The notes: generated from the letters alone by a model not told the origin. A stretch of DNA of 64,000 nt from Branchiostoma belcheri (GCF_001625305.1 NW_017804020.1:2459896-2523895), one strand, 5' to 3'; shown: positions 30,801 through 44,109, counted from the first letter of the stretch. Made by a program: numbers and translations.

Positions 30801-33164
30801 ACTGCATGTGGTAGACCAACTACCTATTCATTTAATGTTCACGGTAGCGAAAGTTTGCGGTCTGAGAAAATGGAGATGCTCACGGAATTATATATGTTCT
30901 CGGTGGCAGCAGGTGCAGAAAAAAAGGAAAGTCAGCGAATCATTTGTTAACGGTTATGATAAGTTCGCGGTACATAAGTGACCGCGAAAATCGCGAACAT
31001 AAAAAGTACCGCGAATAAGGAATTTGCCTTTTTACAGACCACAGTTGGCTTCAGTAAGATAATTGTATTAGGCACACTGTGGTTGTGGTAATGTTATCAT
31101 GCAACTCACGTTTCTTCAGAATTTGGTGGTACTCGCTGATCCACTGTTTAACGGGGGAGTGTTTCAGAACGACTTCCAGTGCTTCGCTGTGTCCGGAAAT
31201 CGTCAGATGTTCCTCACAGCACATCCCGTCAATTTTACCCATGTCTAAAGCTGAAACAAACCGGAACATAAGAATGAATGAATGATGACCTTTATTGCAC
31301 ATTTCTGCCATACTTGGCTAAGTACAGGTCACAACAAAACAAGATGAATGGACACGGTTAACAGATATAAAAGTAAATAACTATCGTTATATAACTTCTC
31401 CTCGCTTTTCAGTTATTGTAGAAATAAAAGCATAGATCTGTTTTTCAATGGGTGGGTTGTCTAGTCGCATAAGGAATATGATTTTTTACAGTACTTACTT
31501 TAAGTGCACGAAATAGGGGAATAGGTGTTGTACAAACATATAAAGTTCATTTCTCTCTTTTCTATACAGTTCACATTCTGTTACAAAATGGCGTTCGTCT
31601 TCTAATATAACTATAGTTACTATAGATATTCTTCTCCTTCTTTCTCTTGGCTTAGCTTTGCTGGCGAAGATTTACAAGGAACCCTTCCACTTTCTGTAAA
31701 TATTAAAGCTGAATGCGAGTAAAGAGACTTTCTGCACAACCAAGTCTTTTATTCAGCCGACGTTTCGGTGACCGTCTGCCCCCTTCCTCAGCTGAATAAA
31801 AGACTTGGTTGTGTAGAAAGAGTCTCTTTACTCAGTGACTTACCAACCTGATGAAACTATTCACGGATTAAAGCTAAAATATGTAACATTTTTGCACCAA
31901 AATTTATATATCTCAATTGAAGATGGTTTTGTGTGATTCTGGTCATTTACTTCCACTTTTCAACATCATTGGACATATTTGTGCCATCGATGAGTGTCTC
32001 ACATTTCTGATATGGGCGCTAAAACAGCCCACATAAGGCACACCCATTTTGTGCCACCACCACAAAATACCAAAATGTAATCAAATTAAACATGACTGAC
32101 AGCTTTTAAAAACACTCTTGTCGTGCGGCGTAATATTTTGGCACCTCCACTCCACGAATAACACTATGCGATAGTGTGGGGTTGATTCAACTTACGTGGT
32201 GAAGAAATGGCCAGAGAATTGACAAATTTGACTTTGGTATCGTCTTAATAATAATAATAACAACTCTGGTAGCGTAGAAGATGAAATACATTTTGTACTT
32301 GATTGTAAATTTTACTCAGTACGATGTACATGTAACATCACACTCTGATGTATGCATTTAGCCCCATGGGCATGGACATGCAAATAAAGATTCATTATAT
32401 AATAATAGCAAGTTAAGGCGGTAAGAAACAACAGGGACATCTGGTGTGTGATTTATGAACTAAATAGTGTTCAAGGCTAACAATATCCGTATTCATCAAT
32501 ACTTAAGCACACAGACGTGAGTTGCTTACAATGCTACCTATACTTCCGATGCACTGTGTAGAACGTCATGAAATTCACATACAATGGAGTTCTTCTTGTT
32601 GCTTTGCTTTATTATTAGTGCAGAATCACTTTTCTTCCTACACCAGACAGGAAGCATTTAGAAAATCAACGATAAGTTATATCACACCACGGGTCAGTGA
32701 ACAGGATCTACCTCGATGCCTACAGGAAGTGTGATTTTAAAACTTGAAAATGACCTAAAAAGGCAACAGGCCTACTGGTGCTCAACATTGGACAAGTGAT
32801 AGTAACGTAACCTTTACTAGTCTTTAGCTTGAAGTGGCTGGAAACCGTGAGTAGAAATTGGTGCATGCCACGAGGGTTAATAGCCCGCTACATACAGGAG
32901 TACAAGTACAAATGCCGCAAAGCAAGGAAGACCAACTTCCTATAGGATGTCCTCTATTTGACCAACTTTTACTCTTTCCAGCCATTTCTGAAACCTTGGC
33001 CTGGGAGAGCAGGTAATGGTAACGCAAGAAGATAGAAAATTTGACGTACCAGAAATTCCGTTGCTCAGAAGCTCCTCCAACACGATCCCGTTCCCTGTTC
33101 TGACGGCGCCGGCGAAGTAGTCCTTCAGCCGCCGGGAGTCTCCGTCGATTTGTTCGCTCTCCAT
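27837..33164 (-). CDS. Ankyrin-repeat/SOCS-box (ASB-like) protein, 365 aa
   Basis: Four exons: 33050-33164, 31110-31250, 28983-29219 and 27837-28441. All are phase 1 with GT/AG borders, total 1098 nt. The middle of the protein has several helical ankyrin-type repeats (MFAAIRHNRPACLDLILTHG, MIFAAENGHHETISRLKNH, PLHHAIKTGNIRIVEIMLRT). The C-terminus is a clear SOCS box: LSHLCRHVIRGMLG (elongin BC box) and ELLPLPNRL (cullin-5 box). ASB proteins are substrate receptors of Elongin BC/Cullin-5/Rbx2 ubiquitin ligases. The target is unknown. The N-terminal 80 residues show no known domain. Introns hold Penelope-like and foldback repeats. Exon joins are my prediction but the phases all fit. Confidence 0.85.
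28590..28690. repeat. Dispersed repeat, CTCTCCAAGCAGAGGTTTGG family
   Basis: AAGGTTTGGGTTTTGGGTTA at one side faces CCCAAACCTCTGCTTGGAGA at the other, so it is an inverted-repeat element. Relatives lie at 3470-3590 and 62085-62200. Confidence 0.5.
29600..30290. mobile_element. Palindromic Penelope-like retroelement remnant
   Basis: The two sides are inverted copies. CAACTGGATATGATTTTGGA and AGCTAGTATCCACTAGCTTT at 29650-29715 face their complements at 30195-30270. GAACAGGAGCTTAAGTG and CCTCGGGGCTGGGAGCGCC at 29775-29830 face complements at 29990-30050. The loop holds the plus-strand ORF 29789-29989, ending with DRETRWWERGVKEAIYERMY and NPTLNREGGLR. That pattern is typical of the C-terminal GIY-YIG endonuclease region of Penelope-like elements. 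No reverse transcriptase remains, so it is a dead fragment. Confidence 0.65.
30507..30717. mobile_element. Complete 211-bp hairpin element (TAGCCTCTACCAGGC family)
   Basis: Nearly perfect inverted repeat: TAGCCTCTACCAGGCTTGGG to CCAAGCCTGGTAGAGGCTA, with only a short loop near 30605. Flanks are CGCGACTAG and CGCTACTAG, a 9-bp direct repeat with one mismatch. Best preserved member of the family; others are at 2160-2260, 6835-6935, 10121-10250 and 63107-63328. Confidence 0.8.
30820..31015. repeat. Dispersed repeat with a second copy at 58685-58865
   Basis: TTAATGTTCACGGTAGC, GTCTGAGAAAA and ATGATAAGTTC + CGGTACA occur in the same order in both places. Confidence 0.5.
31720..31860. repeat. Inverted repeat resembling a Penelope-type terminus
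   Basis: CACAACCAAGTCTTTTATTC and its complement flank GCCGACGTTTCGGTGACCGT and CCTTCCTCAG. A fragment recurs at 16880-16965. Confidence 0.5.
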
Positions 33165-35382
33165 CAGTCAACTTCAGCCGGCAACTGAATCACAATAAAA
33201 TAACACTCACTGTTTGTTTTTTCTCTGCGTGAACCACAGCAGTGCTTACGAGAAAATATAACGACTGTAGCACCACTGAGCCCTTCATGTGAGGAGACTG
33301 AGCGGGAATCTTTTGTAGCGTGACGAAAGCAGGATGGGCGATGTCGTCTGCACCCCATCCGCCATGTGACGTCACCTGAACATGACGTCGACCTTAACCG
33401 TGCAGGTGGTGTGACATGACAGCTGAAACTACACAACAAAATGTTTTCCATTCATCCAAAGTTCTGTGCTACTGGTAATTGTTACAATGATATATATCCA
33501 TTAAAACGACTCAGAATTAAACTTTTAAAACAATGTAAATGATAATAGTGATCTTTGTGATCTTGCATTGACCTGCTCTGTTGTCATAATTACTAGTACA
33601 TTTACTCGCCTTACTCGTTTTCTGGGTCATTAGGTCTGACTACAGGATGAGTCCCATTAAGCTTAACGTTACAGGTGACTCATACAGTACTGGAGACACA
33701 TTGCACGATTTCAGGTGTTTTAGCAGTTTACAGACGTATTCACATGGCCAGATAGCTTCTATATAAAGAGTAGGTACGTTACATGTACGTACACCCCGCC
33801 CTCCCCTTCTTTAGACAGTTTGCGTATGGATCTTTAGTGAGCTATCCTCTGCATTGGGCACACCTCAAATGATCCCTTAAATCCCCCAACCACTATGGTG
33901 ATTTGTGGCAAGCGGTAGTACTTTTCTCTTTGACGTACGAGGTCACTATCCTTTGCATACAAGTCACCAAGTCATAGCCTAATATTTACCATTTTGCGTG
34001 CCCTGAGAAACAAGTTGGACCACTTAAGTGGACCCTACCAGCAACCAGGCGACACCTGAGTCTACCATTTATACTAGTATACTAATGCAGTATGTGAAAA
34101 GCATGCGAAAGTTTCAAGCTATAAAATCTAAGAACGCTGAACATTCTGCTTACCTACCTAAGGATGGTTGGAATACTGACATAACTTAGCAAAACATTTC
34201 AGCTGACTCTTTCTCCCGAGTGGCTCAATGTTCTTGATTTCCAGTGGCGATTTTACCAGGCCTTGTAGCTCTGTCAACGTCCGCATGGCGGCAGGTCTGT
34301 ACTATAAACGTGACTGAGAATGTTGGTCGGATTAAATGTACCAGAATTAAATCACTTTCGCCCCTAGGGTGTAACATGAGGCTCAATACAACGAAGTGAG
34401 ATAGTTTTTCATCAATATAATATAATCTTATCACAAATCACAGATATAGGAAAAACAGTGAGATCAAATGACATTTACCAATGCCACAGAGATGCAGTCT
34501 TCGGAGCAATAGTTACCCATTAGTTAACCAGCTACCGGATTAATCTCTTTCCATTGTGGGATTCTCTGCAACCTTTCTCGTTTTGTTTTGATTATGAAGT
34601 TCGCTGGGGAGTTTTCCTGATACATTACATGCAATCATGATATTAATTTCACGATCGTGTGTCCCATGGTATTTTATAAAGGTGCAATAACAACTCAGTC
34701 CGCTTGACGTCGCGGCTAGGAGCGTCCCGATTTACGACTTTTGTCGTAAATGCGCTATATACGACAGCCGCGAGTCGTTACATGCATGCGTACTGGTTAA
34801 GTGGCTGAAAAGCTTGGGCTGGCGATCAACAGTTATTTTGCTCGCCCGAGGAAGGGGTTTAGAGTGGAATTCCCTTCATTAGAAGTCAGCATTGCACTCC
34901 GATGATGCAGCAGGAATTTGTTTGGGTCGCCTTCATCACAGGGAGTACATTGTTGGCGTTTTTCCCGTGTCTGGTTCTGTGAGAGACGCCCCTCGCCGAC
35001 CGTTTGCATCGAGTGTTCAAGAGGATTTTTCAAAAGAGTTGCAAGCGACCGTAAAACTTCTCTATTCTCGCGGATTTCGGAGGATTTTCCTGCCCTGCTT
35101 GTTTTCTTTGATCATCGATCATACTTTGAGCGTCCTTGGAGGACATTGGCAAGTGAACAGCACCCTTTTCCTTGCCTGTGTTGGAGAAAAACCGTCTAGT
35201 AAGGTTTGTTTTGAACAACTCCTACTCGCGAGTGACTGACCTCCACAGTAAAAAAGAGGTGACCCCGGAGGCGTCCCGCTTGACGAAGCTTTTCCGTACA
35301 GATTTTCCGCTCCGTTTGCGACGCAGTTTGTTGTTGTTGTCCTTCGCCTTCGATGTAGGGGGAATATATAATTCCGGGCGAG
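33165..35382. promoter_or_regulatory. Bidirectional interval between ASB-like and MAGI-type genes
   Basis: The two genes diverge from here. On the MAGI side are CTTGACGTCGCGG (CRE-like, about 34704), a perfect 9-bp palindrome ATTTACGAC/GTCGTAAAT (34730-34751) and TATATA at 34757-34762. The G+C-richer 34800-35382 would be the 5'UTR. On the ASB side, 33165-33420 is rich in TGACGTC-like sites (GATGACGTCACC-type at 33366-33390). The start sites are inferred. Confidence 0.4.
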
Positions 35383-35713
35383 ATGAACAGGAACAAACGT
35401 CCCGGCTCGGGCGGGAGGGAGAAGCAGCAGAAGGGGGGTAAACACTGGTACCAGCGCGTACGGGACACCCTCGTGTCCCGAACAGAAGACGGTAGCTTCA
35501 ACTTCACTATAAAGGGAGGGGCCGAGAACGCACTCTTCACCTTCATCGGGGAGGCCAAAACCGACAAAATAGTCTACAGAGCGGGAAAACTCCACTCAGA
35601 CGACATCATCCTCGAAGTCGACGGCACGAAAGTCGCAGGATTCACCCTAAAAGACGTCCAGGAGTTGATCAAGGACAGCAAGGACCCGGTGTCTCTGAAA
35701 ACTGTCAAACCAG
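35383..35713 (+). CDS. First coding exon of a MAGI-type scaffold (N-terminal PDZ)
   Basis: The exon opens MNRNKRPGSGGREKQQKGGK, then HWYQRVRDTLV and a PDZ domain: FTIKGGAENALFTFIGEAK, IVYRAGKLHSDDIILEVDGT and VAGFTLKDVQELIKDSKDPV. It ends LKTVKPG at a GTAAGG donor. The HW...V opening, the GGAENG/A-F signature and the LKTVK end match the first PDZ of membrane-associated guanylate kinases of the MAGI family, which scaffold junctional and synaptic receptors. Only this exon is in the window; guanylate-kinase, WW and further PDZ exons should follow beyond 64 kb. The start is the only ATG in this frame near the Lys/Gly-rich leader. Confidence 0.85.
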
Positions 35714-38700
35714 GTAAGGTTGTCGTGTTTACTACTACTGCATAGTTTTAACGTTAAGCCCAGCCACAACAAGCCCTTCACCCGGTCTGTCGGGCACACA
35801 ACACACGGACGTGTCTGCCGATAATAGTATCGGATGTGCCTGTTTGGTGGGGCTCGCATAGCGCACACACACACGAGATTGGTGTCGTTAGCAGGCAAGT
35901 GTTATTTGCCTAGGGTGGGAATAGAGAGAGGGCCACCCGTGCCCACCAGTGCTCTCACAACCCACTCCAATTGTTGGGCACGCTATCTCTACATACAGGC
36001 ATTCCACCCCTGCACGGATACAGCCCAGCTTTGGTTTGAACTTGACAGAGATTTCAATAGCTGGTGATTAGAGGTCGCCCACTCAGATTCCTCTCTTCCC
36101 AGTGGGGGGAGGGTACAGACCTAAACCCCAGCCTGTTCTTATGGTAATACTTGGACTAAGAATTTTCCGTGGAAGCCATCCAGGGCCTCCGAACACCTCT
36201 AGATTTGACCCTGCCTGTAGGTTTGGAAGCAAATGTCAGGCCGTGTTTCGTCAGGGAAGGCCTGGCCACATGTTGGAGCATTACTCTTGGTCGCGCTTCA
36301 AGTTCTAGTCAATCCACTGTGATGCAGGTGCCAACGAAAATGACACCGATGCCAAAACATAGGAAACGTGATGCTTTTGTTACTCCTCTAGGGTGCAAAA
36401 TATGCCCTGCAACCTGTCATGTATAGAAAAACTGCTGAAACTGCAGAAAAGAGATGGTTTCTAGCAAACTGAAAAGAATTCGTGCTCTGCTCAGTATTAT
36501 CTTTGGTAAATTAGTAGCAGAACACGTAAGTATGTAAAGAAAAATTGCTGAAATTGTAGAAAAGAGTTGTTTTCCAGCAAACTGAAAAAGAATTTGGGCT
36601 CTGCTCAGTATTATTTTTGGTGAAATAATAGCAGAACACGTAAGTATTTTGAGGCTTGTGTCTTTCAAAACCTGTAGGACCAACTCACTGTCAGTACCGT
36701 CAAATTTTGAACAAGTAGACAGAAAAGCAATTCCTACTCAAATGGTACTACCCCATGGGAGACTTCACTACTGTCAGTTTTATTGCTTCAGAATTCAGTA
36801 AAATTGATGTAAAGATTCCTCAATAAAGGTTAGGAGATTCTAGGCAAGGTAGCCTCGAGGCATATTAAAATACATACCTGAAATACTATTCTCTTGATCA
36901 GTGTTCTTACAAGTAGTGGAAAAGGTGACACATTATTTATCATAGTCCCTTCTGAGCCTTCTCCCTTGCTGTTTTTATGAAGTGTTATGATTTAGTAGGG
37001 TTATGACAGAACGTTGGGCCGTTGCCAAAAAGTAAAGCATGTGTCCTCATGTAATGGTTCACATGCTGTGTTGGATAGCTCAAGGTGCACCCATACCTGC
37101 ACATAATACCCTGGAGGATTTTCCTGTGACATTTCCTGAGCACTAGACTCATTATACGCAAACAATTTAATTTGTTGGTTCTTGGATATTTTTGGGACAA
37201 AATAGGAAGCGACAGGGTGAGAAAAAAACAGGCCTAGGCATCCTATGAATAGTATGATAGCCCTGAAAGCTATGGTAGGACTATGAATTTTGAACTTTTA
37301 ATAAAACCACTGCATTGAATAGATTGAAAAAATCCAACAACTAGGGACTAGGGAGACAGGGACTTTCTTCAACTGTTGGGACCAAAATTATATGAGCATT
37401 TGGAAGTTTATTCAACACCTGAATCTTTTTTGTTTGCGAATGAGGGGAAAATGAAGCGGTTAAATCCAACAACCAACAAATTAAAATGATAAAACTGTGG
37501 CGGCAGGCCTAACAGTGGAAAGAAAAAAAATAAGTTCCTCAAAGTTGTACAACAGCCACTAAAGTGGAGGTGTCCAAAAACTGTATTTGGTTTTGAATGG
37601 CAGTGCTTGACATGTGGTTGAGATGCCTATCTTTCTAGGACAACAATGGGGCAGGGTGAGATTTGGCAGTGTAAGACAAGGCAATGGGAACCAGGTGTCC
37701 CAGTGTATTGTTTTGATTGGCAACCTGATAGGAATCTGGCTTGCGCTATTCCCAGTTTCCTCTAAACCTGTAAAAGGGTTCCATCAGTGATGCCATTATT
37801 AGCAACAAGTCATTTTGTAGGATAAGCGAAGGGATCAATCATTGTTAACTGATGCCTGGGTGCGAGTTTTGACGGACAAATTAGACGTTATGTCGTTATC
37901 CACTAGTTAGGGCCTGCGTTTTGCATTGAAATGTTTTCCCAGCATGGTGTAACTGCGAAATATGCAGCTGAGTTTAACCTTTCGCGTCTCCCACAGCCTA
38001 TGTTTTAGTTGGTAGTACCGGTAAGTATGTCAACATCATAAGAGTGCTTGGCAGCGAAATTCTGTTGTGTCTCTAGAAATATGCACAACATCCACTTGTT
38101 GATTGAAATGGCAGGTAAAATTGAGCCCGGCTTTCACGGTTTTGAGCTCTGGTGGTGGGAAGGAATTAGTTTTTCAAGTCCTTCATCTTATGGCCTGTCG
38201 TACCGACTCAGTGTCACTGTCAGAAAGGTTTTTGTCCTGTAGTCAGACTGGTTACATGCAGCCATTGCTGGTGTCAGTATGTGGGTCACTGTGTGTGTGA
38301 AATGTATTTGTCTGGGCTTTGTTCGTGTCAACAGTGCGGTATGTCTCCAATCATGTGGTCAGCCCTAGTGTCAAGGTCTCTCTGCCCAACACTGTTTCTT
38401 AGCTGTAAACAAATTACAAGTTAACATACAACTGCAGCTTAAGGTCTGTCATTGGGAGTTTCTGTGGAAAATTCCAAGGGTTTTGTCTAGTCAGTGTTGT
38501 TTACAAGGCTCCAAGCTTGGAGTAGTTGGGTCATCAGAAGTGTCAAGGTCAGTTTTTGACCTATTGCAAAGTTTTGTTCACAACTTCCCACACACTTGTA
38601 TCATCTATTGTACATCTAAAGTTAGGTATAAAGGTATGATCTAAATGTATATTTTGCAGTACATGTATATCCCTGATGCAGGAGTAACAATAACAAGTTT

Positions 38701-39340
38701 TATTGCAAATTCATGCAGAAGTAGAGAAGGCTAATTGCAGGAACAGAAGAAACATTTGGTATAAAAACAGATAATTAGTACACATAGAACTACTGATAAC
38801 TACTAAGAAACTACTACAGTAGTAAAATTCTAGTCAATATTCTACATCTAGTTAGTGTCTTCCTATGATTTAGCATTCTGTCTTATGTACAAACCTGTAT
38901 TTTTTCATCGTTGCAAATGATATACAACATAAAAGTTCAGTATAACTAGTCTACTGTTGCTATCTTTGCATTCAGTTCTTGTGAATTATAGTTGAAAGAC
39001 ATTTATGTGTACAGGCATTGGTTACAAGTCAATTCTCAGCACACTAATGGCGTGATACATTGTCGAATCGTGCACGCCAGATTGTACAAATCAATTCTAG
39101 CCATGCCTTGATATGACCTAAAAAGTGCTCATACAGGACTTAAGAGCCGTAATAAACTACGTTGCTAGTCTGGAATTGGAGGAATTTGTTTGCCTAACTG
39201 TTGCTGAATATCCTTTAGGTTTGGTTGACTTGATGAGCGAATATCAGTTGTGCATTTATATATGGAGCCTTGCCTGTTTTTTGGGATATTCCAAAAGATA
39301 ACTGTGGAGGGTGGTAAAAAATCAACTTTGGATCCTAACC
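35714..39340 (+). other. Start of long MAGI intron
   Basis: No exon recognised. 36425-36645 holds two tandem units of about 116 bp (GCAGAACACGTAAGTAT ends each). The remainder is unremarkable. Confidence 0.45.
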
Positions 39341-39344
39341 TAGT

Positions 39345-39860
39345 TCCAAGCCAGATTTGCTCAAACCCTTCCTAGCTCCTTATCCAGATTTGCTCAAACC
39401 CTGCCTAGTTTCTTATCCAGATTTGCTCAAACCCTCCCTAGTTCCTTATCCAGATTTGCTCAAATCGTCCCTAGTTTCTTATCCAGATTTGTTCAAACCC
39501 TCTCTAGTTCCTTATCCAGATTTGCTCAAATCGTCCCTAGTTTCTTATCCAGATTTGTTCAAACCCTCTCTAGTTCCTTGTCTAGATTTGCTCAAACCCT
39601 CCCTAGTTTCTTATCCAGATTTGCTCAAACCGTCCCTAGTTTCTTATCCAGTTTTGTTCAAACACTCCCTAGTTTCTTATCCAGATTTGCTCAAACCATT
39701 CCTAGTTTCTTATCCAGCTTTGCTCAAACCGTCCCTAGTTTCTTATCCAGATTTGTTCAAACCCTCCCTAGTTTTTTATCCAGATTTGCTCAAACCGTCC
39801 CTAGTTCTTTGTCCAGATTTGCTCAAACTCTCCCTAGTTTCTTTTCTAGATGCGCAAACC
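39345..39860. repeat. 33-bp minisatellite, about 15 units
   Basis: Unit CCAGATTTGCTCAAACCCTC + CCTAGTTTCTTAT, with a secondary 66-bp rhythm of alternating units at 39448-39580. Because 33 is a multiple of three the array is open in two frames (LKPSLVSYPDL repeats), but there is no splice context. It is satellite, not a gene. Confidence 0.9.
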
Positions 39861-40593
39861 CTAGGCAAGCCCCGTCCCCCCCATCCAATTCAACCTCCAC
39901 CCCCTACACAGTTATTTTTTGGAACAGCCCATTGCCTGTCCCTCTGGCAAAACCCAGCTGTTCTAATTAACACTCCACAAGGTCACTTCCATTGGTGTAA
40001 GTCAATCCCACTCAGGTTGTCCCTCCCCTAATTAGGGTGTGAACTTTGTGTTACCTTGACGACAGGTGCAGCCCATGAAAGGGTTGGTTTAATAGGAGGA
40101 CACATGTGCTCCATACAAGGATAAGTGCATTACTACTACTACACATAGTACAAGGCACTGTGACACAGACATGGGTTAGGTTTCCCTGTGAAATGTTTAG
40201 GTTCATACTCGTAGAGGCAACTATTGTAACTCAGCAGAATTTGGAAGACTACATGTTGCATGTATAGACATTGTGTGGATGCACAGGAGGTTCTAAAAGG
40301 GGTTTCAGGTTTCCTTTAATTATTTCATTCCAGATACCAAATTAAAAATTGAACCAGATGTATACAAAAACGCACATGAGCTTACAAATACTGTGTACAT
40401 CAAATTTTTCCTGCGTATCATTATACTATGAATCAACCTGCTTCAACATCGTCAAGAACGTATATTCAGATCGTACGCCATCCACACAATCCGAACATAC
40501 GTTCTTGCCAATCTTGGTGCACCTGTTACAATGGTAATGCAATAAAGTTTGGTTAGATTTGAATAAAACAAGATTCTTCAGCGGTGTAAAGTT

Positions 40594-40688
40594 AATCTCC
40601 AACTTCCAAGCAGATCCTCTTGTGGCCCATAGGACCGTCTTATCTGGCAGTTACGATTTTGCCATTGGAAGATCTGCTTGGAGATTGA
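40594..40688. mobile_element. Small foldback element
   Basis: AATCTCCAACTTCCAAGCAG + ATC faces GGAAGATCTGCTTGGAGATT. AATCTCCAAGCAGATT also occurs at 4847 and 7420. Confidence 0.5.
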
Positions 40689-41049
40689 TGTAAAGTATTG
40701 ATAGACAGATTCTTGTCTGGTAGTAAAAATGGCAACACGTTTGGGGATTTAAATCTACCTCCAGGGATTTGAAATTGCTTTTCTCTATTCTGTACACGTA
40801 ACAGTCTTGTAGGATCATATAAACGTGTGCAAGTTATATCAGTTATATCATTTTTTTCAGAATGGGTGAACTTGAGATTCATAATACCTTGGTAGAAGTG
40901 ACCAGAGGAATGAGATCTAGTGACATGGAGAAACAGACCTCCCACTGTTGAATTTATTGATAATTCTCCTGGAGAGCTGTAGATGTAATCCACTATGAGC
41001 ATGTCTACAGGTAGGACCCAATTTGCAAATGCAGGCAAAAGCCTGACAT

Positions 41050-41250
41050 ACAAAATCTCTGACAGTACTAGTGATGTGAAACTTTTCCTGCGTATAAACT
41101 AGTTCAGATTGTATGCCAGCCCTCAAGGTAACATATGATCTGAAATTGTGAAATGCGTTAAAACAGGCCGATTTACATGCATGAAAAATTTTATGTACAC
41201 TACAGTATGCAGTTTCCGTACGTTTGCGTGCATACGGAGTCTTTGTACCT
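41050..41250. repeat. Dispersed repeat with a second copy at 46920-47110
   Basis: TTCAGATTGTATGCCAGCCC, CTCAAGGTAACATATGATCT and TTACATGCATGAAAAATTT are shared in order with 46920-47110. Confidence 0.5.
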
Positions 41251-42573
41251 TCAGGCCTATATCGATATGTAGTCCAGTCATGTTGTGGGTTAGTGGACTT
41301 TCCAAAGCACACTAGAGCAGAAACTTTGAAACTTTATTTAGAAAAACCATTAGCGATGGGCCCAAGGGTCCACCACTAGTCTTCCTGCCATTCCTTCACA
41401 AATACATGTATACGTGCAGAACAAGACACAGGAGTCCAGGCCAATATGATTGAAGCTGGAGTGATAGACAGTCCTTCCTGCTTAGCAGCACAAGTGCACA
41501 GACAGATGTGATGTGTTGGTACATGTGCACAAGGCAGGCACACCACTGAGCTGACTTCTACTTCTAGCAGCTGTCTTCCGCACTTAGGATCACACACAAT
41601 TCCACCTCTTATCAGTTAATGACCAAGAATCAGTGCCCTTCTAACCCTTATAAGTCACCAGTTGTGCCAACAGGACCAAGACTTTGGACATAGTCATGAT
41701 GGATGTCTTGCTAATTGACTTGACTTTAATGTCCGAGTTGGCACAGTACACTACGACAACTGTACATGCATGTGTTCTGTGTTTGAAATATGAAATATCC
41801 ATCTGCATTTTGCAGAGAGATTTACAATGTTGCAGAAGAAAAATCCTACAATCTGAAATTTTGCAGTGTTCTAGCCAGGCCTTTTTAGTGTAGGGGCCCC
41901 CTATGCTATGATTTTGATCCCTAGGCCCTATGCTATGATTTTGACCCCTACATGTATGCTGTCTTTCAACCAGCATAGGGGTGTTTGGGGGGGGGGGAAC
42001 CTTCATAAATCTTGCAAAAAATGAAAATATAGCTTTAGAATGAAGCTATAGCAAAGAGAAAACCTTAACTTCACAAAATCTGTTCCTCACTAAACAAGAA
42101 ATATTGTTTTGGGGGTTATGAGTTTCAAAATATTTGGCTTGCGCCACGAAAGTTGCTCTTCTGTACCTGACCCCTATGCTATGAAAAAATTCTGGCTAGA
42201 CCACTGGATTGTACTTGTAGTGTGGAGGCTTGTGTATTTGCAGAAAGCAAATTTCTAATTTCAGAACAAAATATTGACTCTGTCTCATCTGCAATATTGC
42301 AGAACATTGAAAGAAAATATTTCTACCACTGGTATTTGCCTGCTCTGCCCTTACAGTCTAGTTTGAAATGATTATCAGTGCGGTTTGAGAGATAACATGC
42401 AAGGGCAAACCCTGCAGTAAGGTTAATAGCCCCCGTCGTAAAACAAGTCACAATCAGTCTTCTTTAAAGATAACATATACCACGTCATGTTCCCCATTAT
42501 TATAATCACCAAGCATTGCTTTTACTGGTGGTGTCTTCATACAGGGCTCGAAATACTGCACATGCAGATTATT

Positions 42574-42715
42574 GGAGCGGTGCAGGTTTTTCTGATGTCT
42601 ACCTGCACCTAACCTGTACTGGTCCATGTACTGGGTACATGCAGGTTAGTGCAGGTAAAATTGGAGCTGTGCAGGTATTTCTGATGTCTACCTGCACCTA
42701 ACCTGCTCTTGGCCA
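42574..42715. repeat. Two tandem units rich in CAGGT
   Basis: GTGCAGGTTTTTCTGATGTC + TACCTGCACCTAACCTG repeats after about 80 bp. The reverse complement is found once at 55540-55600. Confidence 0.55.
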
Positions 42716-44109
42716 TTGACATAACCAGCCCCAGACACTAGGGGTCAGTAGGGGACATACGACCAACAGTGGTAAAAAAACTACAATGAAAACAGCAAAG
42801 AACTTCGTAAATTAAACATGGTGCTACCAGTAACATTTTTTTAAACTGAATGAATTGAAAATCAAACAAAATTCAAAGAAATGGCAGTGCAGGTAAAACT
42901 TGTCAGGTAATAAGACTGCATGTATCAGTGCAGGTATGAAAACAAAAAAAAAGATTTTGAGCCCTGTCATAGAAAGATAAAGCATCATCTATGATACCCT
43001 AGAGTGCACCTGCTATCTCCCCTGTGTAAAAAGATTTTCAGCTAAGCCAGGAAGTACAGACCATGAGACCAGCACATGCCTTCAGCTAACTCCAGAGGAT
43101 ATTAAAACATGGTGTCCCATATCAATTCTGAGGGCGAATAATGTAGGTCACTCAGATACACATTACTGAAGCCTGACTGGTACAATATAATCCAGGCATA
43201 TTGAACCCTGTATTGTATTCTAGCGCATTATGCTCAAGGCTACATCTATATACAGGCTGTAGAAAAGCCAATATTCACCCCTGGGTTTTTTATTGATAAC
43301 TGCCACTACCGGCTGCAAATGTCATGCATAATTCGCAGAAAGGTAGCCAAACCATTTACACCGAAGGGTAGTTTTCATCGCACACTTACCCTGTGCGCCA
43401 GTAGCCTTTTATATATCACACATCAGAAGAGTCTCCCACTGTGCGTATGTACATCCAGGCTATATCCATTGCCTGTTGTTTAAAAGCGAAAGCTGAAATG
43501 TTACAGTTACCAAGCAAGACTGGAGGCTTATTTGCACACTTTCATGTCTACTTGAGCAGGTAAGTCATTGTCAATACGATTCAATTGCAAAGCCATATCC
43601 TAGATATTGTAAGACCTGGTACAATGATTCAGGAAAGATAGAGAAATTAGAAAATGGAAGCATGTTCTTTATTTGTGAATGGATGGTATGAAATTGAAAG
43701 AGACAGGTATTACCGAAATTGAAAAGCAGTCTTTTTTTCTTGGATATTCAGTCTTGAAGCAGTGAAGCATTTGTTCACAGATGTCCACACTGTTGCTGTT
43801 TTGTCTGTGTAATTTCCACGGTGGGTACGCCTCGCACAATGCCAGCTCCGCAACCAACCATCTGTTCCAGAAATCTGAAATATACAACTACTGACAGAAG
43901 GGCAAATTTGCTATTATGAGAAGCACCATTCCCTGCCATTGCGCTTCCTATCTGGTACTGATTTGCGCTGCCATGCCTGATACTGGTACATTTGCTGTGA
44001 GTGAGCGTCCATATTGATTTTCCATCTGCACCTCAAATGCAGCAGGTCCTATTGATGGTGTTTGCGGGGATGGGATGCCATTCTCCCCGGGGGTCATTTG
44101 TGGGAACAA

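Noticed and set aside
31845-31870. CTGATGA as a hammerhead ribozyme core near a Penelope-type repeat
   Set aside because: No stem II, and the GAAAC does not follow in a foldable arrangement.
39357-40031. 224-codon ORF with LKPSLVSYPDL repeats as a repetitive protein gene
   Set aside because: It is the 33-bp minisatellite read in frame, equally open in a second frame, and lacks splice or promoter context.
43669-43887. Possible small exon with FWNRWLVAELALCEAYPPW
   Set aside because: Looks protein-like, but no partner exon, no family recognised and stops soon in frame.
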